DNA of 64,000 bases. Source: Lucifuga dentata (Eukaryota; Chordata; Actinopteri; Ophidiiformes; Bythitidae). The notes under the pieces were generated by a model. It saw only the letters and a list, made by a program, of their open reading frames with translations. It did no database searches and had not been told where the DNA came from. Positions 1 through 12,567 of this stretch are shown piece by piece (positions within the stretch are counted from its first letter, which is position 1; each line of letters begins with the position of its first letter). Both the position numbers and the translations under genes were made by a program. The stretch covers positions 178,313 through 242,312 of the forward strand of contig VXCM01000112.1 in assembly GCA_014773175.1 (NCBI GenBank), written 5' to 3'.

Positions 1-1922
1 TGTTTTGTTTTGTTGTTTTTTCACCAGAGGTTGTCAAAATGCATAAGCATCATGGCCATGGCACAGTGACACACTGACCTACAGCACAAAGGAGAACTTT
101 GTCTGCCTTGTAAACACAAATACACACAGAAAGAACAAGAGAGTGGGGGAGAAAGAGAGTTGGGAAGAGGGAGAGAAATAAGAACTATTGATTTATGTAA
201 GAAAGGCATTCCTTAAACAGCATTAGTCATCATGGCTGTGTGCAGCAAGCTGGCTCTTTAATTATTCCTCAGAAGCCAGACAAACTCAGCACAGCGTGAA
301 AAGCTCCTATTGATTTCTGCCTGGCAGATGGGACACACTTACTTATAGCAATTCACAGACCGTATAGAAGATCAGAAAGACTGAGAATGTACTTATCTCC
401 CATTCAATCTACAGAGCAACAACAGAGCAACACTTACAACTGGCAATTAGCTAGGTTAGACAGACTCAAAAATATACAGCATCAGGTCACCCCACAGAGA
501 TATGGAAACTGCTGTTTTGAAGTTGACTGAATCTAACGTGACTGGCACCTGTTGTGCAAGGTCCCACCCACAGGAAGCATGAGGAGGTGAGCTGTATGTC
601 ATTCAGCTAAATGTAAATGCTGTGATGAATGAGAGAATGAATGAAAGATGGATGGTTGCGCTACTTACACTGGTTTGTGATTCATTTTTAATGGATTTCT
701 GCATGAGCTCATGGTGTATAGATTGGTCAGCTCTACACAATAAATAAGTTGTATGCCTACAAAACCAGCTTTCAAGAGGAATATTTAGAGGACAAAAATA
801 AGGTCTAGCACCTTGGTACGGCTAATCTTCTGGGTGAGTGTGCCTTAGAAATATCAAATAATCCATAACACATTTTAAACACATGTATGCATATAAATTT
901 TGAATAAAAGTGCATATATCTTGCTAGTATGTATACACCTTTGGAGTCAGCTGCTAATATTTGCTCAAATGCCAGTTATTGTTATTCCATGAAAGGGGCT
1001 GAAGATAGAGCCAAAACCTCTCCGAGTTATGGAGAATTCATCTGCATGGCTACACAAAGCACAGACATCAGCCCTTAACTTGACAACAGTCGGTGAGGAA
1101 ATTCCAGTAACCCCTCGATGTATGTCTTCATCATGTCTAGTCAGGCTGCTCTGAAAACCAGAAGTTAAATATGCATTTGGTGTAGTTTGATGCGATGGGC
1201 AGACCATGTTAGTTAGGCTATGCAGGCTATCAAAGTTTTACACATGCTCAGAAACCTGGTTAGTGAAATGCCACTACCATATACCTCATCATCACTGCCT
1301 CCTCGTTACTTACATAATTTACACAAGGCCAAGGTAAGAGAGGACAGCAGGGGTTGTTGGGTGGGGAGCTAAGCTACAGGGAGCTCACATCCAATTGCGT
1401 TTGGCCATGCAGTGAGACAAATATTCCAGTATGACGGAAGCTTGTACACAGCAGGCTTTGATGACTACATGCTGAGATGCGCCCACTACATGCTGATAGA
1501 CAGTGGAAAGACCCCGCTCCTCCTTTGCATTTACGAAGCCAAGTGGAATATAGATGCAACAGGAACAAGGCAGAGAGTCAGAGCACATTAGAGGTGCGCT
1601 GATCCAAGACCATGGCATGGTTATTTATTAACCAGCTGAGCTTAGCTAACTGCCTGCCTAGATGAACAGCTCAAGCTCGTGGTACATTGCAGCATCAGTC
1701 CCAGATCCAAAACAGAAACTGTTGAACTAATGCAACTGAAAATTCATGACGTATTAACTTAGATATAGCTAGTTTCTGGTGAAATTGTGTATTTCCACAT
1801 GCAGTATTTCATTTTCAAGTAAGCTAACACATTTTTATTTGTACTCACAGAGATGTGAAAATAAAACAACCCTACATGGTGAACAAACAATCTAATGCAT
1901 AGTACTGTAATTCCATTTGTGA
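1..1922. other. Noncoding, no recognised feature
   Basis: Mixed-composition AT-rich sequence. I see no plausible exon, RNA gene or mobile element on either strand. Short open frames here have no recognisable domain and no coding-like codon pattern. Confidence 0.6.
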
Positions 1923-2243
1923 TTATTTGGCTCCAAAACAAAACATTAAAATGTGATCCAATGTAAATGCTGTCAGTGTACTGCAAACAAAGAACGTTTG
2001 CCCATTTACACATAATTCATCTCCTAGGGTGAAGTCAATGATGAGCAACAGCATGGCGATGTTGACAGTAAATACACCGAACATACTCAAAATCACCCCT
2101 TTCATGTTGTACTTATGGAGTTCACTGGCACCACAACAAAGTGTGCTGACAATGTTTTTTGCTGATTGCCGAATGCAGAGTTCAACACCTCACAGTTGGG
2201 GTGTCAGTACATTGAAATGGTCTTGAGAAACATAGCCTTTTAA
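1923..2243 (-). pseudogene. Possible decayed membrane-protein exon
   Basis: Read on the minus strand, this frame runs from 2243 down to a TAA at 1923, broken by one in-frame TGA at 2190-2192. It encodes a strongly hydrophobic segment (VILSMFGVFTVNIAMLLLII, about 2096-2037) followed by an acidic DFTLGDE and, 20-30 residues later, a second weaker hydrophobic stretch ending FGAK. Codons of the first segment are mostly C- or G-ending, unlike the AT-rich surroundings. A splice-acceptor-like CTCAG preceded by a pyrimidine-rich tract lies just upstream at 2244-2290. The order of hydrophobic segments and the terminal FGxK faintly recall the four-span MS4A family, but the loop between the last two segments would be unusually short. 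No partner exon was found. It could be a pseudogene fragment or a chance open frame; the family guess is weak. Confidence 0.3.
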
Positions 2244-2336
2244 CTGAGAGGAAACATCTCTTGGAGAGAAAAAGAAAGGAAAAACAGAATGGGATGCAAT
2301 TCTCCAGAGTGTATCCCCCTCATGTCTTTTCCACTG

Positions 2337-2360
2337 TTTTTTTATTTATTTATTTATTTT
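2337..2360. repeat. (TTTA)n microsatellite
   Basis: Short T-rich tetranucleotide run of about five units, with a homopolymer T start. Confidence 0.9.
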
Positions 2361-3999
2361 GGCAGGCTGGGTTATACACAGGAAAATACTGGCACACAAC
2401 ACTCTCTTCTTGAACACAAAAGGAAACATCTTAGCCTGGAGTTTGGGCTTCAGAGACCAATAGGAGGCTTGCACATCACCACAGGGAAATGAGGGTTAGG
2501 CTCTTCATTGGATTAGACTGTTGTTGAAGTGTTTCTGGTAAGTTACTTTACTACTTCAGGATCCATTTAAGGAAGTGTCATGCAGGAGCAATGGAGGTTT
2601 GGATCGAAAATTTAGAAACAGGAAGTGAACAGGAGAGGTGGAAAGTTGATGCAGTCATTGCTAGACATTTTGTTTCATCATTCCAGTCCAACTCACACAT
2701 TTTCATTCTCTGAGTCTTCTGCAGTGCTGAGCTGAGAGAGCCTAAGCCTCTTGGACAATTCATTTAAGATAATGCAATGATCAGAAATAGGGAGGGGATC
2801 TTGTGTGCCAAATCATGTCTAATAAATGTATTTTTTTCAAAATGTCCCTTCTGACTCAAACATGTCTCATGCAAGATGCAAAAAACTCAGCCAAGACCAG
2901 AATGACTATTTTCATAACCTGCTGAAACATAAAGAGGCAATCTAAAGTACAGACATATAATGATTTTATGAATTCAAATGAACAACTCAAAAAGAGTATT
3001 TCAAAGAAAATTTCACATAAAAAGATGGAACAGAAATTATCTATGGGCTTTTTTTTCCCCCTTTCTTCAGACTTCAGAAAAGTGAAATTTATTTCTGCCT
3101 TCATCTCTAAATTGGATGCAATTTATTGCCTCTCCAAAGCTCATTTTTCACTGGCTTGCAGGATCCATGGGCCATGGCAGGCAATGAGTATCTGCCCACC
3201 TCCCCTGGCCTCGGGTGCTAATATGTGGAAACTGGCCTGGAGATATGGAGGTCCAACCAATGGAAGAGGAGGCAGAGGGACAGAAGAGAGAATCAATCCC
3301 TAATCACTGAGGAGTAGGGAGTAGGAGGGGCGAAGAGGAGGTGAAAAAAAAACTGGAAAGAGAAAAGACAGAAGCAGTGTGTTTACCAGCAGACATTTGG
3401 GTGCTGTCAGCTGACTGCAAAAGCTCCAGGATGTCAGAAAAAGAAAAAAAGGAGTTATATAACCAGGCTGTTAAAGCAGCAGGACAGAGAGAGAGAGAGA
3501 CAAAGAGAGAGACATTGCCAGAGAATGAGAGAGCCAGAAAAAGTGACAGTGACAACATGATCAAAGCAAAAACAAACAAGGTACACAGTGCTACCTGAAC
3601 AGACACCAGAAAGGCAGGTGAGTGTCCAACAAGCAGAGATCTCTGGTGAATAGTTAAAAATGCAAACAGCACACAGATGTGAACACAGGTCAGGGGTTAT
3701 TGCATCCATCATGTGTACATTATCTTGTTGCAGGGTGGCATGTAAGCAATACTTGCATGCCCCTGGAGCCACATGGTTGCCTGGCTACCTCTGTGCTGTG
3801 GAGGTTTTTGGGTTTCATCCAGCTCTGCAGAAAGAAATCTCTGATAGACCAAGCCTCAACACAAACCACTAAGGCCACTAATAGCCTCTAAAAGTCCACT
3901 CAATGCTACAATACCCACCCATCAACTACCATTAGCTTTGCACTTGAGCTGGACTCCATCCATCTGGTATGTGCTACAACCTTACAGCTTACGGTAACA

Positions 4000-4026
4000 T
4001 AATAAATAAATAAATAAATAAATAAA
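4000..4026. repeat. (AATA)n microsatellite
   Basis: About six perfect tetranucleotide units followed by an A-rich stretch. Confidence 0.9.
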
Positions 4027-7000
4027 AGAAAAAAAATTAACAGTTGCATTTTTAAAGGATGCAAAAAACAGGTCTAATTTGAGAAATCTGTTCTGTTCAT
4101 CTCCACAAACACTGTGTGGGCATATAGACATTAAGTACAGTTAGCTCAAGGTGCATTCTGTCCTGTGACCTTGCTGTTACACTTCCGCAGAGCAATGAAT
4201 AACTATCGCATTTCTTTGGCTGACAGCTGACACCAAGAGGCCCAGGTGATATACGAGACATGACAAGTGATTCTAATTAAATGTAGAGCTTGTGGATGTA
4301 AAGTGGCAGGAAGGGAACAAATCCTGTCCAGGCAGCAAGCGGCCAAGCGGCATGCCCTGCTCCAAACGAGATGAGCTGGGCTGTCAGGGCTGCCTCAGCT
4401 GTCCTGTAAATGTGGGCCCAGATCCCCAGGGGAACTGACAGGTTTCAGCTGGAGGGGAGAAGGCACATCGCAAACCTCCTGCCCTTCCACAACAACAAAC
4501 ACATGACACACAAACAGGCAGCTCCAACGCAAAGCAAAAGCCATGTGGATCATGTGCATTTGTCAAATAACTGTGTACTAACAAGGTACAAAGTAGGGGT
4601 GTCAATATTCTGAGCCTGGATGAAGTCTGTCATAAATCAATCAGTTCCAGTGTGATTTAGTGACTAAACAGAAAAACAGCTTCCAAAAAAACCCAAAACA
4701 AAACAAACAAAAAAAATACAAAAAACAGTAAATAAGACAACACTGTTAATATTGCATCCTGTTTGTATTTTTATCACAACTATATTCATCCAGCTTTGGA
4801 TCCTCCTTTAGAACAAAGGAGTTTTTGAGAAATAACAGCTTTTGTGTGTTTTATTTTGTTTTTTTCAGAACACAGCAGAGGGCCCAATGGTACTCAAGAC
4901 AAACATGAGTGTGTCAGCGTGTGACACAGGACTGCACTTTGCAGTGGACACTCACAGGGCCTTCAGCTCCCCCAATTAGACCCCTGGAGACTGGACTCGC
5001 CACATCATTTAAACTTTGACCCCTTCGGAACAACTTAGATCCCAAGAGTCACGATCAGGCAACTGACAGACAATGTACATCACACTCTTTTCGACTGTCA
5101 GAAGCAGTCATTCTGGTTGGTCTCTGTCCACTCTGGCAAATGAAAACAGCAGTCTATTATAAGCCCATCTAATGCTGCTCAGGAAATATGTCTTTGATAA
5201 CACAAAGTCATAGCTCAGTGCTTTCTGTTCTCTCCTGTAAAGACAGACACCCAATATGATACATCTGGCTTGCAACCTGTCAGTTTTTCCACTACGGCAG
5301 CATAAGACAATGTCTAAAAATCTATTGTAAAGATATGTTCTGCATTCATATTCCAGGAACAATTGGGAAGGTTTGGAAATGAATCAACTGCAGGCTGTTA
5401 ACTGCAATGACAGCCATGGACTGGACAAAAAAGACAGATGCTAGACAAGTATCTGGACTGAGTCTAGATTAGATTAAATTTAGACTTAATTTTTATTTCC
5501 CAAATAACTAACAGTGTAATTCTGAATGTCCAATGTCAAGAAAACAGATATAAGAAGAGTTAATAGAGGTAAAAGAAACTAATAGGTGCCAAACATGAGA
5601 CCAGTAATGAGACAGACTGAGAAGATAACAATTAAAGACTGTACACACCCATGAAACACCCATGTAGCTATATTTTCACTTATTTTGTCTCATTAGACCT
5701 CTTTTTAAGACTGTGTGGGCATGTACATGGTATTGCTTGATAAACATATGCCCACTCTCTGCCTAACTTGTTCACTTTGTTGAGCCTATAGACCAGAACA
5801 ACTCAAACCTTTATGTAGGCATATTTTTCTGACCCTTCAGACTCTCACCATAGCTCTAACATCTTCATCCCAAACACGATTTAAATAAGGCAGCATGGAA
5901 TTAGATTTAGTAACCTTTACCAATGCCATGTGCTTAAAAAGCTTTAATGACCCCAGCTGAAAATTACACATAATTATCCTGTTGACATGAGACAGTTGTG
6001 GATTTTTCTTTTTTCTTTTTTTTTTTTATTTTGGCTGACCCCTATTACACTAACCAAAACACCAATACAGTTTGGCAGACACATTGGAAAGAAGGAGATA
6101 ACAGATGTAGCTGTTGCCCCAGCAACCTAATGGTTTTGGATGAGGATATGGTGAGAGGACTGGTGATCACATGATTTATAGAGACGAGTGAACATTTAAT
6201 TTTCTTAAGATTTTCCAAGATGATCTGTGTGAATTGCATGCATCTCTATGTCTCCATGTCTTCTACACCTGGTAATTTGCAACAAATATCCAAGAAGAAA
6301 GCTGAGTCCTCTGATCTCCATTCTCTCTGCAATGTCAAAATCCAAATTTTGCTCAAAACATCAATGACCTGCCTTATGCATTTCCATGGAAACTTCCATC
6401 ATGTGCACAAGATGCAAAAATATTAAAAGGATGACAGACCACATTTTAAGGTCAAGAAAATACCAACATGTAACCAAACAAAACACCAAGATTATTTATG
6501 TTTATATTCATTATGACGCATCATTGTACTAATTATATGAAAATTTGAACAATATGTTCATGTTCATTAGAAATTGTGACTTGTAATCTGCTACAAGTGT
6601 GTCATATAATTTCTGTTGCACGCTGGGATCATGTATAATGAGAAACACAGCTGAACAGCTAGTTCAAGGTATATTTAAGAAACCATAATGGCAACTCAAT
6701 GTACATAGGCTTAGGTTTAAATAAAGGACTCAGTACTCTTCTAATAATGAATAATAAAAGCCAATTTTATCATCACAAAAAGCCTGGCAATAAATATAAA
6801 AATTAAATGTAATAAAAAGCTGCATTGTCATCAAAACTTTCATTTGCAATATCTGTCTTTTTCAGAGATTTGCTGTTGGGCCCCAGTCCCTTTGCTTCAT
6901 TTGGCCCTTGGCAACCAGACCCTTCAGTGTGCTCCGCCCCCTGTCCAGCCCACAATCCCTCTATTTTGGGTGTCTCACAAAGCTGCTGATGTGATTAGAG

Positions 7001-7714
7001 AGGATGATGATTACTGTTACATAACAGAATCAAATTAATTTGTGGCCTGAGCACAGTAGTGGCAGCAGGAAATCACTCAAACCCTCAAATCTCCCTTTCT
7101 CTTGGTCGCTCCTGTGTTCCTTATCTTCCCTCTCCCCCCACTCCCTTTCCGACACTCAATGCCCCCCTCCTAGAACATGCAGACACACCCCTCTCTCCTC
7201 CCTGCCCCTCCCTCTAGTCAATTAAAATCACATCGAGGGATTAAAGAGAAGTAGGTCAGTGGAGCATTGCTGGGGGAAAAAAATGCAACAAACCACGTCA
7301 GAAGTCACTGTGTCGACCTTGTGAAGACCAGACCAAACTCATGGCGGCTTCTGATCTCATCCTGCCTGGACCAATGCCGGGGCTCATAAAATAAGCCATA
7401 TCCAAATCTTGCAGACCTAGCCTTGCCCTTACCTTGATTTCTTTGCAGCTCACAGAAAACCCCCTGGAGGGCAGCCTAGGGAGCTGAGCTTTGGTGGCAG
7501 TGGCTTGATACCCTCTACAGAACGCTTTGTCTCCAGTCCCCCCAGTAGATCCTCTTCAAATGCAGAGGATTATAGCAGTGCTAGAGGCAATGAGAGGCCA
7601 TAGCTCCACTGCAAGCAGGCAATGCCTATAGCCACCGTGCGAGGCAGCCACAGCACACTTGTTGTGAGACACTTATAAAAATGACCTCCACTGTGTGATG
7701 GAAACTCAGCGGGG

Positions 7715-7749
7715 GGACAAATACAGTACACACTGTACTGTATTTGTCC
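7715..7749. repeat. Perfect inverted repeat, 16-bp arms
   Basis: The left arm GGACAAATACAGTACA (7715-7730) and right arm TGTACTGTATTTGTCC (7734-7749) are exact reverse complements, separated by only CAC. Such a structure can form a cruciform in DNA or a stem in RNA. The three-base loop is too short for a typical microRNA precursor, and no terminator role applies in a vertebrate. It is not part of any mobile element I recognise. Confidence 0.95.
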
Positions 7750-7914
7750 AAGTTAATCAGTTTCATACTCACAACACATAGGAATGAATACTAATGGGAA
7801 ACAAAGCAACAAGCTTGTCAGCGCTGAACATTAACAAGTGAAAATTAGCTTAGCAAGTTCCATGCCCACCAGCTGTGAACGTCTTGACAAATAATGTAAA
7901 AAAGGTTTTTCCAA

Positions 7915-7975
7915 GACGGTCGCGGAAACAAGATGACGCGTTTAATCGTTTAGCAGCACCACCGCTTACTGAGTT
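7915..7975. other. Small CpG cluster
   Basis: Several CpG dinucleotides, including GGTCGCGG and GACGCG, occur within about 60 bp. They stand out because the surrounding sequence is AT-rich and nearly CpG-free. The stretch is far too short to be called a CpG island. Confidence 0.5.
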
Positions 7976-8913
7976 AACAAAGTGTTTGAAGTAAATACAT
8001 GCTTCAAGTAATTTGTTTGCTTTGTTAAACAGTAAGACTACTGAGTGACAGGATTAATAGGCCGGACACTTAGAACAAAAAAACGATCAGAGCATTACAA
8101 TGCATATCAAACGGTAGTTACTGTTGTCAGTAATTCAGGCAGTTTAATTAAATGCATGTGTGCTTCTTCTATATTTGCACATATATACATATGTGTGAAT
8201 CCTTGAGCAATTACAAGAATCATTCTTCATTGTAAGTACAAAGTGCTTTTAATGAGCAGTTATGCAGAGTTATGTTTGTGAGTAGGCTTGATAATGTTGT
8301 AAGAGCTTTATGTGATGCTTTATCACTGATTTGACCAACATTTTTGTTTTTGAATTTAATTTTTTTTTTTAAAGTTTATTTCAGGTATTATATTTAAATT
8401 TAAGGCTTTATTCATCAAGATGCAATGTATTATTTTAAAGTGCAAGACATTTGCCTGGGCTACCTATTATATGCACAAAGCCCACTACATATTATAATTT
8501 CTGTAAACATAATAATATCTCATATGGAATGTTTTATTCATTTTAAGTGATTGCAATGATCTATTTCATTTGACTATTATTTATAAAATTCAAATGTTGA
8601 CAACTTCCTGTCACAAGTAGTTACTGTTCGAAGGTCGGACTCTCGTCCCCGTGGCACATTTGAGGTGCACAGTGAGAGAATGTGGGAGCGTTGTTTATTT
8701 ATTTATTTATTTTATTCGCTTTATGAAATTCAAGTCTTCTTTTTAAACTGTATATTTTAGGTTTTCAAGTTGTATTTTTTCTTGTACTATGCAGATCACT
8801 GGCCATTGATTCTGTTTGTCATATGCAGTGTTTGAAGAAGCACAACAAAGCATTATTTTGGCAGTTTGACTTTCCAAGAGTTGAAGTACTAAACAAATGT
8901 AAGAGGCAATGTA

Positions 8914-8917
<4 letters not shown>

Positions 8918-8945
<28 letters not shown>
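8918..8945. repeat. Poly-T tract (28 T)
   Basis: Homopolymer run followed by an AT-rich stretch. It may be the minus-strand poly-A tail of an old retroposed sequence, but no adjacent element is recognisable. Confidence 0.85.
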
Positions 8946-8953
<8 letters not shown>

Positions 8954-9829
8954 TGAAACAATAAATATTATTTAAAGACAAGACATTTTTTTCATTTGGC
9001 ATATAGATGACACCTTTATTTTCTTTTGCCCATCTACAGTTTGTGTGTTATGTTATATTGTGTTTAAGTTCCTGCTATTTGTGATGCTGCAGCACAAGCA
9101 AGCCATTGCTGTTTAAAACAGTATTAAGTGCTGGTGTGAAATGTCTTATTTCCTGATAGTTATTGGTTCAATTATAATTTTCTTGTTTCATTTTTATCAT
9201 TATCAAAATCACATTTTATAATGATTATTGATGTAATTTATGTAATTAGTCCTGGTAGAACATGTAAGCGGAGGAGGAATGATGCTTTCTGCTCAAGACT
9301 TGTCAATTTGAGTTAACAGCTGTGTTTGGCTTTTTCAGCTTTGCGCTTGGCAGTTCTCATATTTTTATTATGGGGGTACTTACAACAAATAAAAGATAAA
9401 ATATTATGAACTATGTCACTGTCACATTTATAACAAGAAAGGTGTAAATCAGAAACTAATATGCAAATCACAACCTCCACTAGTTTATTAACTGTTTGGC
9501 AATATTACATTTTAGCTTCTGTAGGAAGCTTTATAATGGTTTAAGACATATTTTCATTTTAGTTTTGAGTAATCTGCTGCAAAACTGAAATATAATAACT
9601 TGTCATCACACCTGGTGTCTCATTCATAGCTACATCTTAACGTTTGTTTTTGCTACACAAGTACAATGAGTAATTGTGTCTAAACAATATTAGAATTCAG
9701 CAACTGTAACATTTTATTATCAGGTATGATGGACTTTGTATGTATTGTAACCATGTAAGCATCTACTGTATTTATGCATATGTATGTACAACTTTATGAC
9801 CTTTAGATTCATTCATAACAGAAAGGTCC

Positions 9830-9985
9830 ATAATCTGATCCTTCAGGATTAGTAACAATAGGATGCCTGAGGCCGTGATCTAACCATCTATTTGTTAATG
9901 GTGCATAACGGGCCGATATCTCAGCACAAAGCTTTCATTAATGCATCAAAATAAAAAGCAAATTGTTACACTCCCAAACAGGGGT
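9830..9985. promoter_or_regulatory. Candidate conserved noncoding element
   Basis: A sequence of normal complexity inside an AT-rich block. It has a TTAATG/CATTAATG pair of homeodomain-like cores and balanced composition, with no open frame. It is suggested only by texture; conservation is unknown. Confidence 0.15.
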
Positions 9986-10244
9986 ACGCTGGGAACAATG
10001 TTGTTGCTAGATGATGATAGCATAATCAGCTTCCGATGCAACTAGAGACAAAGTGGCTCATCTTCTGTGCCTACGTGCTATAAAATGAAATACTGCACTG
10101 CTGGAGACATTGATTTCTGATTAAAAAGTGGTCAAGCCTGCCACATCAACACTCCATCAAGGCAACGCCCTGGCTGAATGTTGGCTGGTGTCCATTTCTT
10201 CAGACTGCCTCCATAATGAGCATGTTATCGCATCCTGATTTCAA

Positions 10245-12467
10245 TTAGAACGGACACAGATCTAGACAGCTGCATGTTAAAGCATCTACTCCTTGGGATT
10301 CCCCACAGTTAACAGATGAGGAGATGTCTGAGACAAACCTGATTGGTTCTGTGACAAATTGCCGCAGGTCACGGTTTGAAACTGACTCAAAAATCCATTT
10401 GCTGTGCCTATCATATGGAGAAATCATAAGATATGAAGATATGAGTGTTTTGATTAGATAAACGTCGTCGAGGATAACTTTGAGATAATACTGAAAAGTG
10501 GAAAGACCCAGCCAGTAAAAAGTCTGTGCATTCAACCCTTTCATTGAAAGAATGAGCAGCAACATATAATCTTAGAAAAGGATATTATTTTTCTCTTGGA
10601 ATAAATATATAAAGAAAAAAAAAACAGAGGCTGAGTGCTTTTCCTTGATTTATGGTAGCACTGTCAAAGAAGTTCATTCACGTTTTTAGAGATAAAATGA
10701 ATAAAGATAGCAAATATTGCTATAGAGATTAACCATTCTGACCCTTTGAAGAAATGGCTGTGACAGTGTGAAATTCCACAGACTCGTCACTGTGAGGATG
10801 AAAGTCTAAGAAAAGCAAGGGATGAAAATGGCATCCTGAAAAGAGCCTGCTGCTCTAATCTTTGCATTGTGAAGGCAAAAGACGAGTGAGTCAGATTTAC
10901 ATCACTATTTGTTTGCTCTTTTTTTTCTACCCACAAATGCCTCTTCCTGCTTCCTCTTTCAGACTTGCCTGCAGGAGATGAATCGGTTTACAGTTTAGTT
11001 CCTCATTTAAATGAAGTGGGCGGGATGTGGGGAGGGTATTTTAATCACTTATATAAATATTTGCATTCACATGGGCTGACCCTTAGAATAGTCTATTACT
11101 TCATCTCTTTCACCCTCTGGCCCCCACCTCTCATCCAGACACGCTTATATACCTCTTCTGCTCACCCATTCAATAAGACTCCAACCAGCCTAGAGACATT
11201 AGCATAGCCACACAGCTTCACAGACCAGACTGCTATGCAGCTTTGTTCTCTGCTTTGTTCTGAAGGCACAAATAAAGACTGCTATGTGAGACTAGGAGCA
11301 AAGGAGGAAAGGGGGGTTGGACCACTAGGGAGACTGGCAAGTCCTCTGTTTCTACCCTCTAATGCTTTGACGGCGAGTAATAAATTGATCATAGCACTGG
11401 GCATGATGCCAACCTTGAGATTTCTTCTTATAGTGGTGGCCGGGCAACAGAAAGGGAGACATGGTCATCGTCAAACTACAACATGTCTGTGATTTACTGG
11501 GAAGACTCAACGATAGTGATCTGGGATGAATCTCAGAAGAGACAGGGCTCCTGCATCTTTAATTGTTCAGAGGAACAGAGCCTCATCACAATTATAGAGC
11601 ATTCAGGAAGCCTCCAAACTCATTTAGCTCTCCTCATCAGGGAACAGGAATCCACTAAACACAAATTCCTCTTCTGCTGCCTGCGGCAAAAATCCTTCTT
11701 TTTTTAAGATTAATAAGATAAGAGATTTAAGAATATCCAAAAGACGGGGGGAAACTCACTGTTGAAAATTAAACATCTCAAGTTGTCAGTATATGGAGGG
11801 GAAGACAGGAAACAGCATGCACAGAAAAACTTGACAACACCTTTATTGTCCATTTTGTTGCTTTAAATTAGTCTTAAACTGTATTTTTTTTAAATGCAAA
11901 ATATTTGTATTACTGTATGTGTATTTTATTTTTGTTTCTGCCCATTGTCTGCCTGTCTGCAGTGAATGAAACACGAGATCATGAGGGAGAACCAGCCAAT
12001 ACACCTAACATGCATCATAAACCTTCTCATCTTTCTAAGCATCCGTAATCTACTTCCCCTTCTAGCAGATGAGGTAAATTACAACCATAATTGAAACATT
12101 ACATATTTTTAGCTCTCTCATCCATAAGACAGAGGCAGGAGACATTAAACAAATAAACACAAATTAATCAAGTCAGTGCTGTGTGACACTCTCATCTGAG
12201 ATAAACACATAAAGAATTTGTATCAATTCCGCAAATCATGATATGAAGATTTTAAAGAGTGCAGTGTTGCTGGAATAACTATGGGCTTGTGCACAAAATG
12301 CAGAACAGACTGAGAGTCATTTACTTTCTTATCTTAATGGAAATATGGCCTTGTGCACCAAAATGACTCCAGGCACCCACAGTAAGTGCACTCTGAAACC
12401 TTGTATGGCCCTCAGTGAGGCACAGCACAAAAGGAAGCCCATAGTGGCAGACAGGTAAGACCACCCA

Positions 12468-12506
<39 letters not shown>

Positions 12507-12532
12507 CTTCCTCTACAACTCTATATTTNCAT

Positions 12533-12567
<35 letters not shown>

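Larger units (their letters stand above)
2291..7714. other. Noncoding stretch with minor simple repeats
   Basis: No gene recognised. It includes a (TTTA)n tract at 2337-2360, a purine-rich GA tract near 3481-3514, an (AATA)n tract at 4000-4026, an A-rich tract near 4685-4730, a T-rich tract near 6006-6030 and a pyrimidine-rich stretch near 7085-7215. The remainder is unremarkable single-copy-looking DNA. Confidence 0.6.
7750..10244. other. AT-rich block almost free of open frames
   Basis: From about 7.9 kb to 10.2 kb the sequence is strongly AT-rich, with T-runs, AATAAA-type hexamers (for example near 8960) and ATTTA motifs. No open frame of 60 codons or more occurs on either strand. The left edge has a small CpG cluster at 7915-7975. 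The texture resembles a long 3' UTR or noncoding RNA, but no splice or promoter evidence supports that, and AT-richness alone would give the same picture. A (TTTA)n tract lies at 8694-8715 and a 28-T run at 8918-8945. Confidence 0.4.

Noticed and set aside
5455..5490. TAGATTAGATTAAATTTAGAC as a fish GATTA-type repeat
   Set aside because: Too short and degenerate to assign.
8625..8660. GTTCGAAGGTC resembling a tRNA-type B box
   Set aside because: No A box at the proper distance and no tRNA fold or SINE body.
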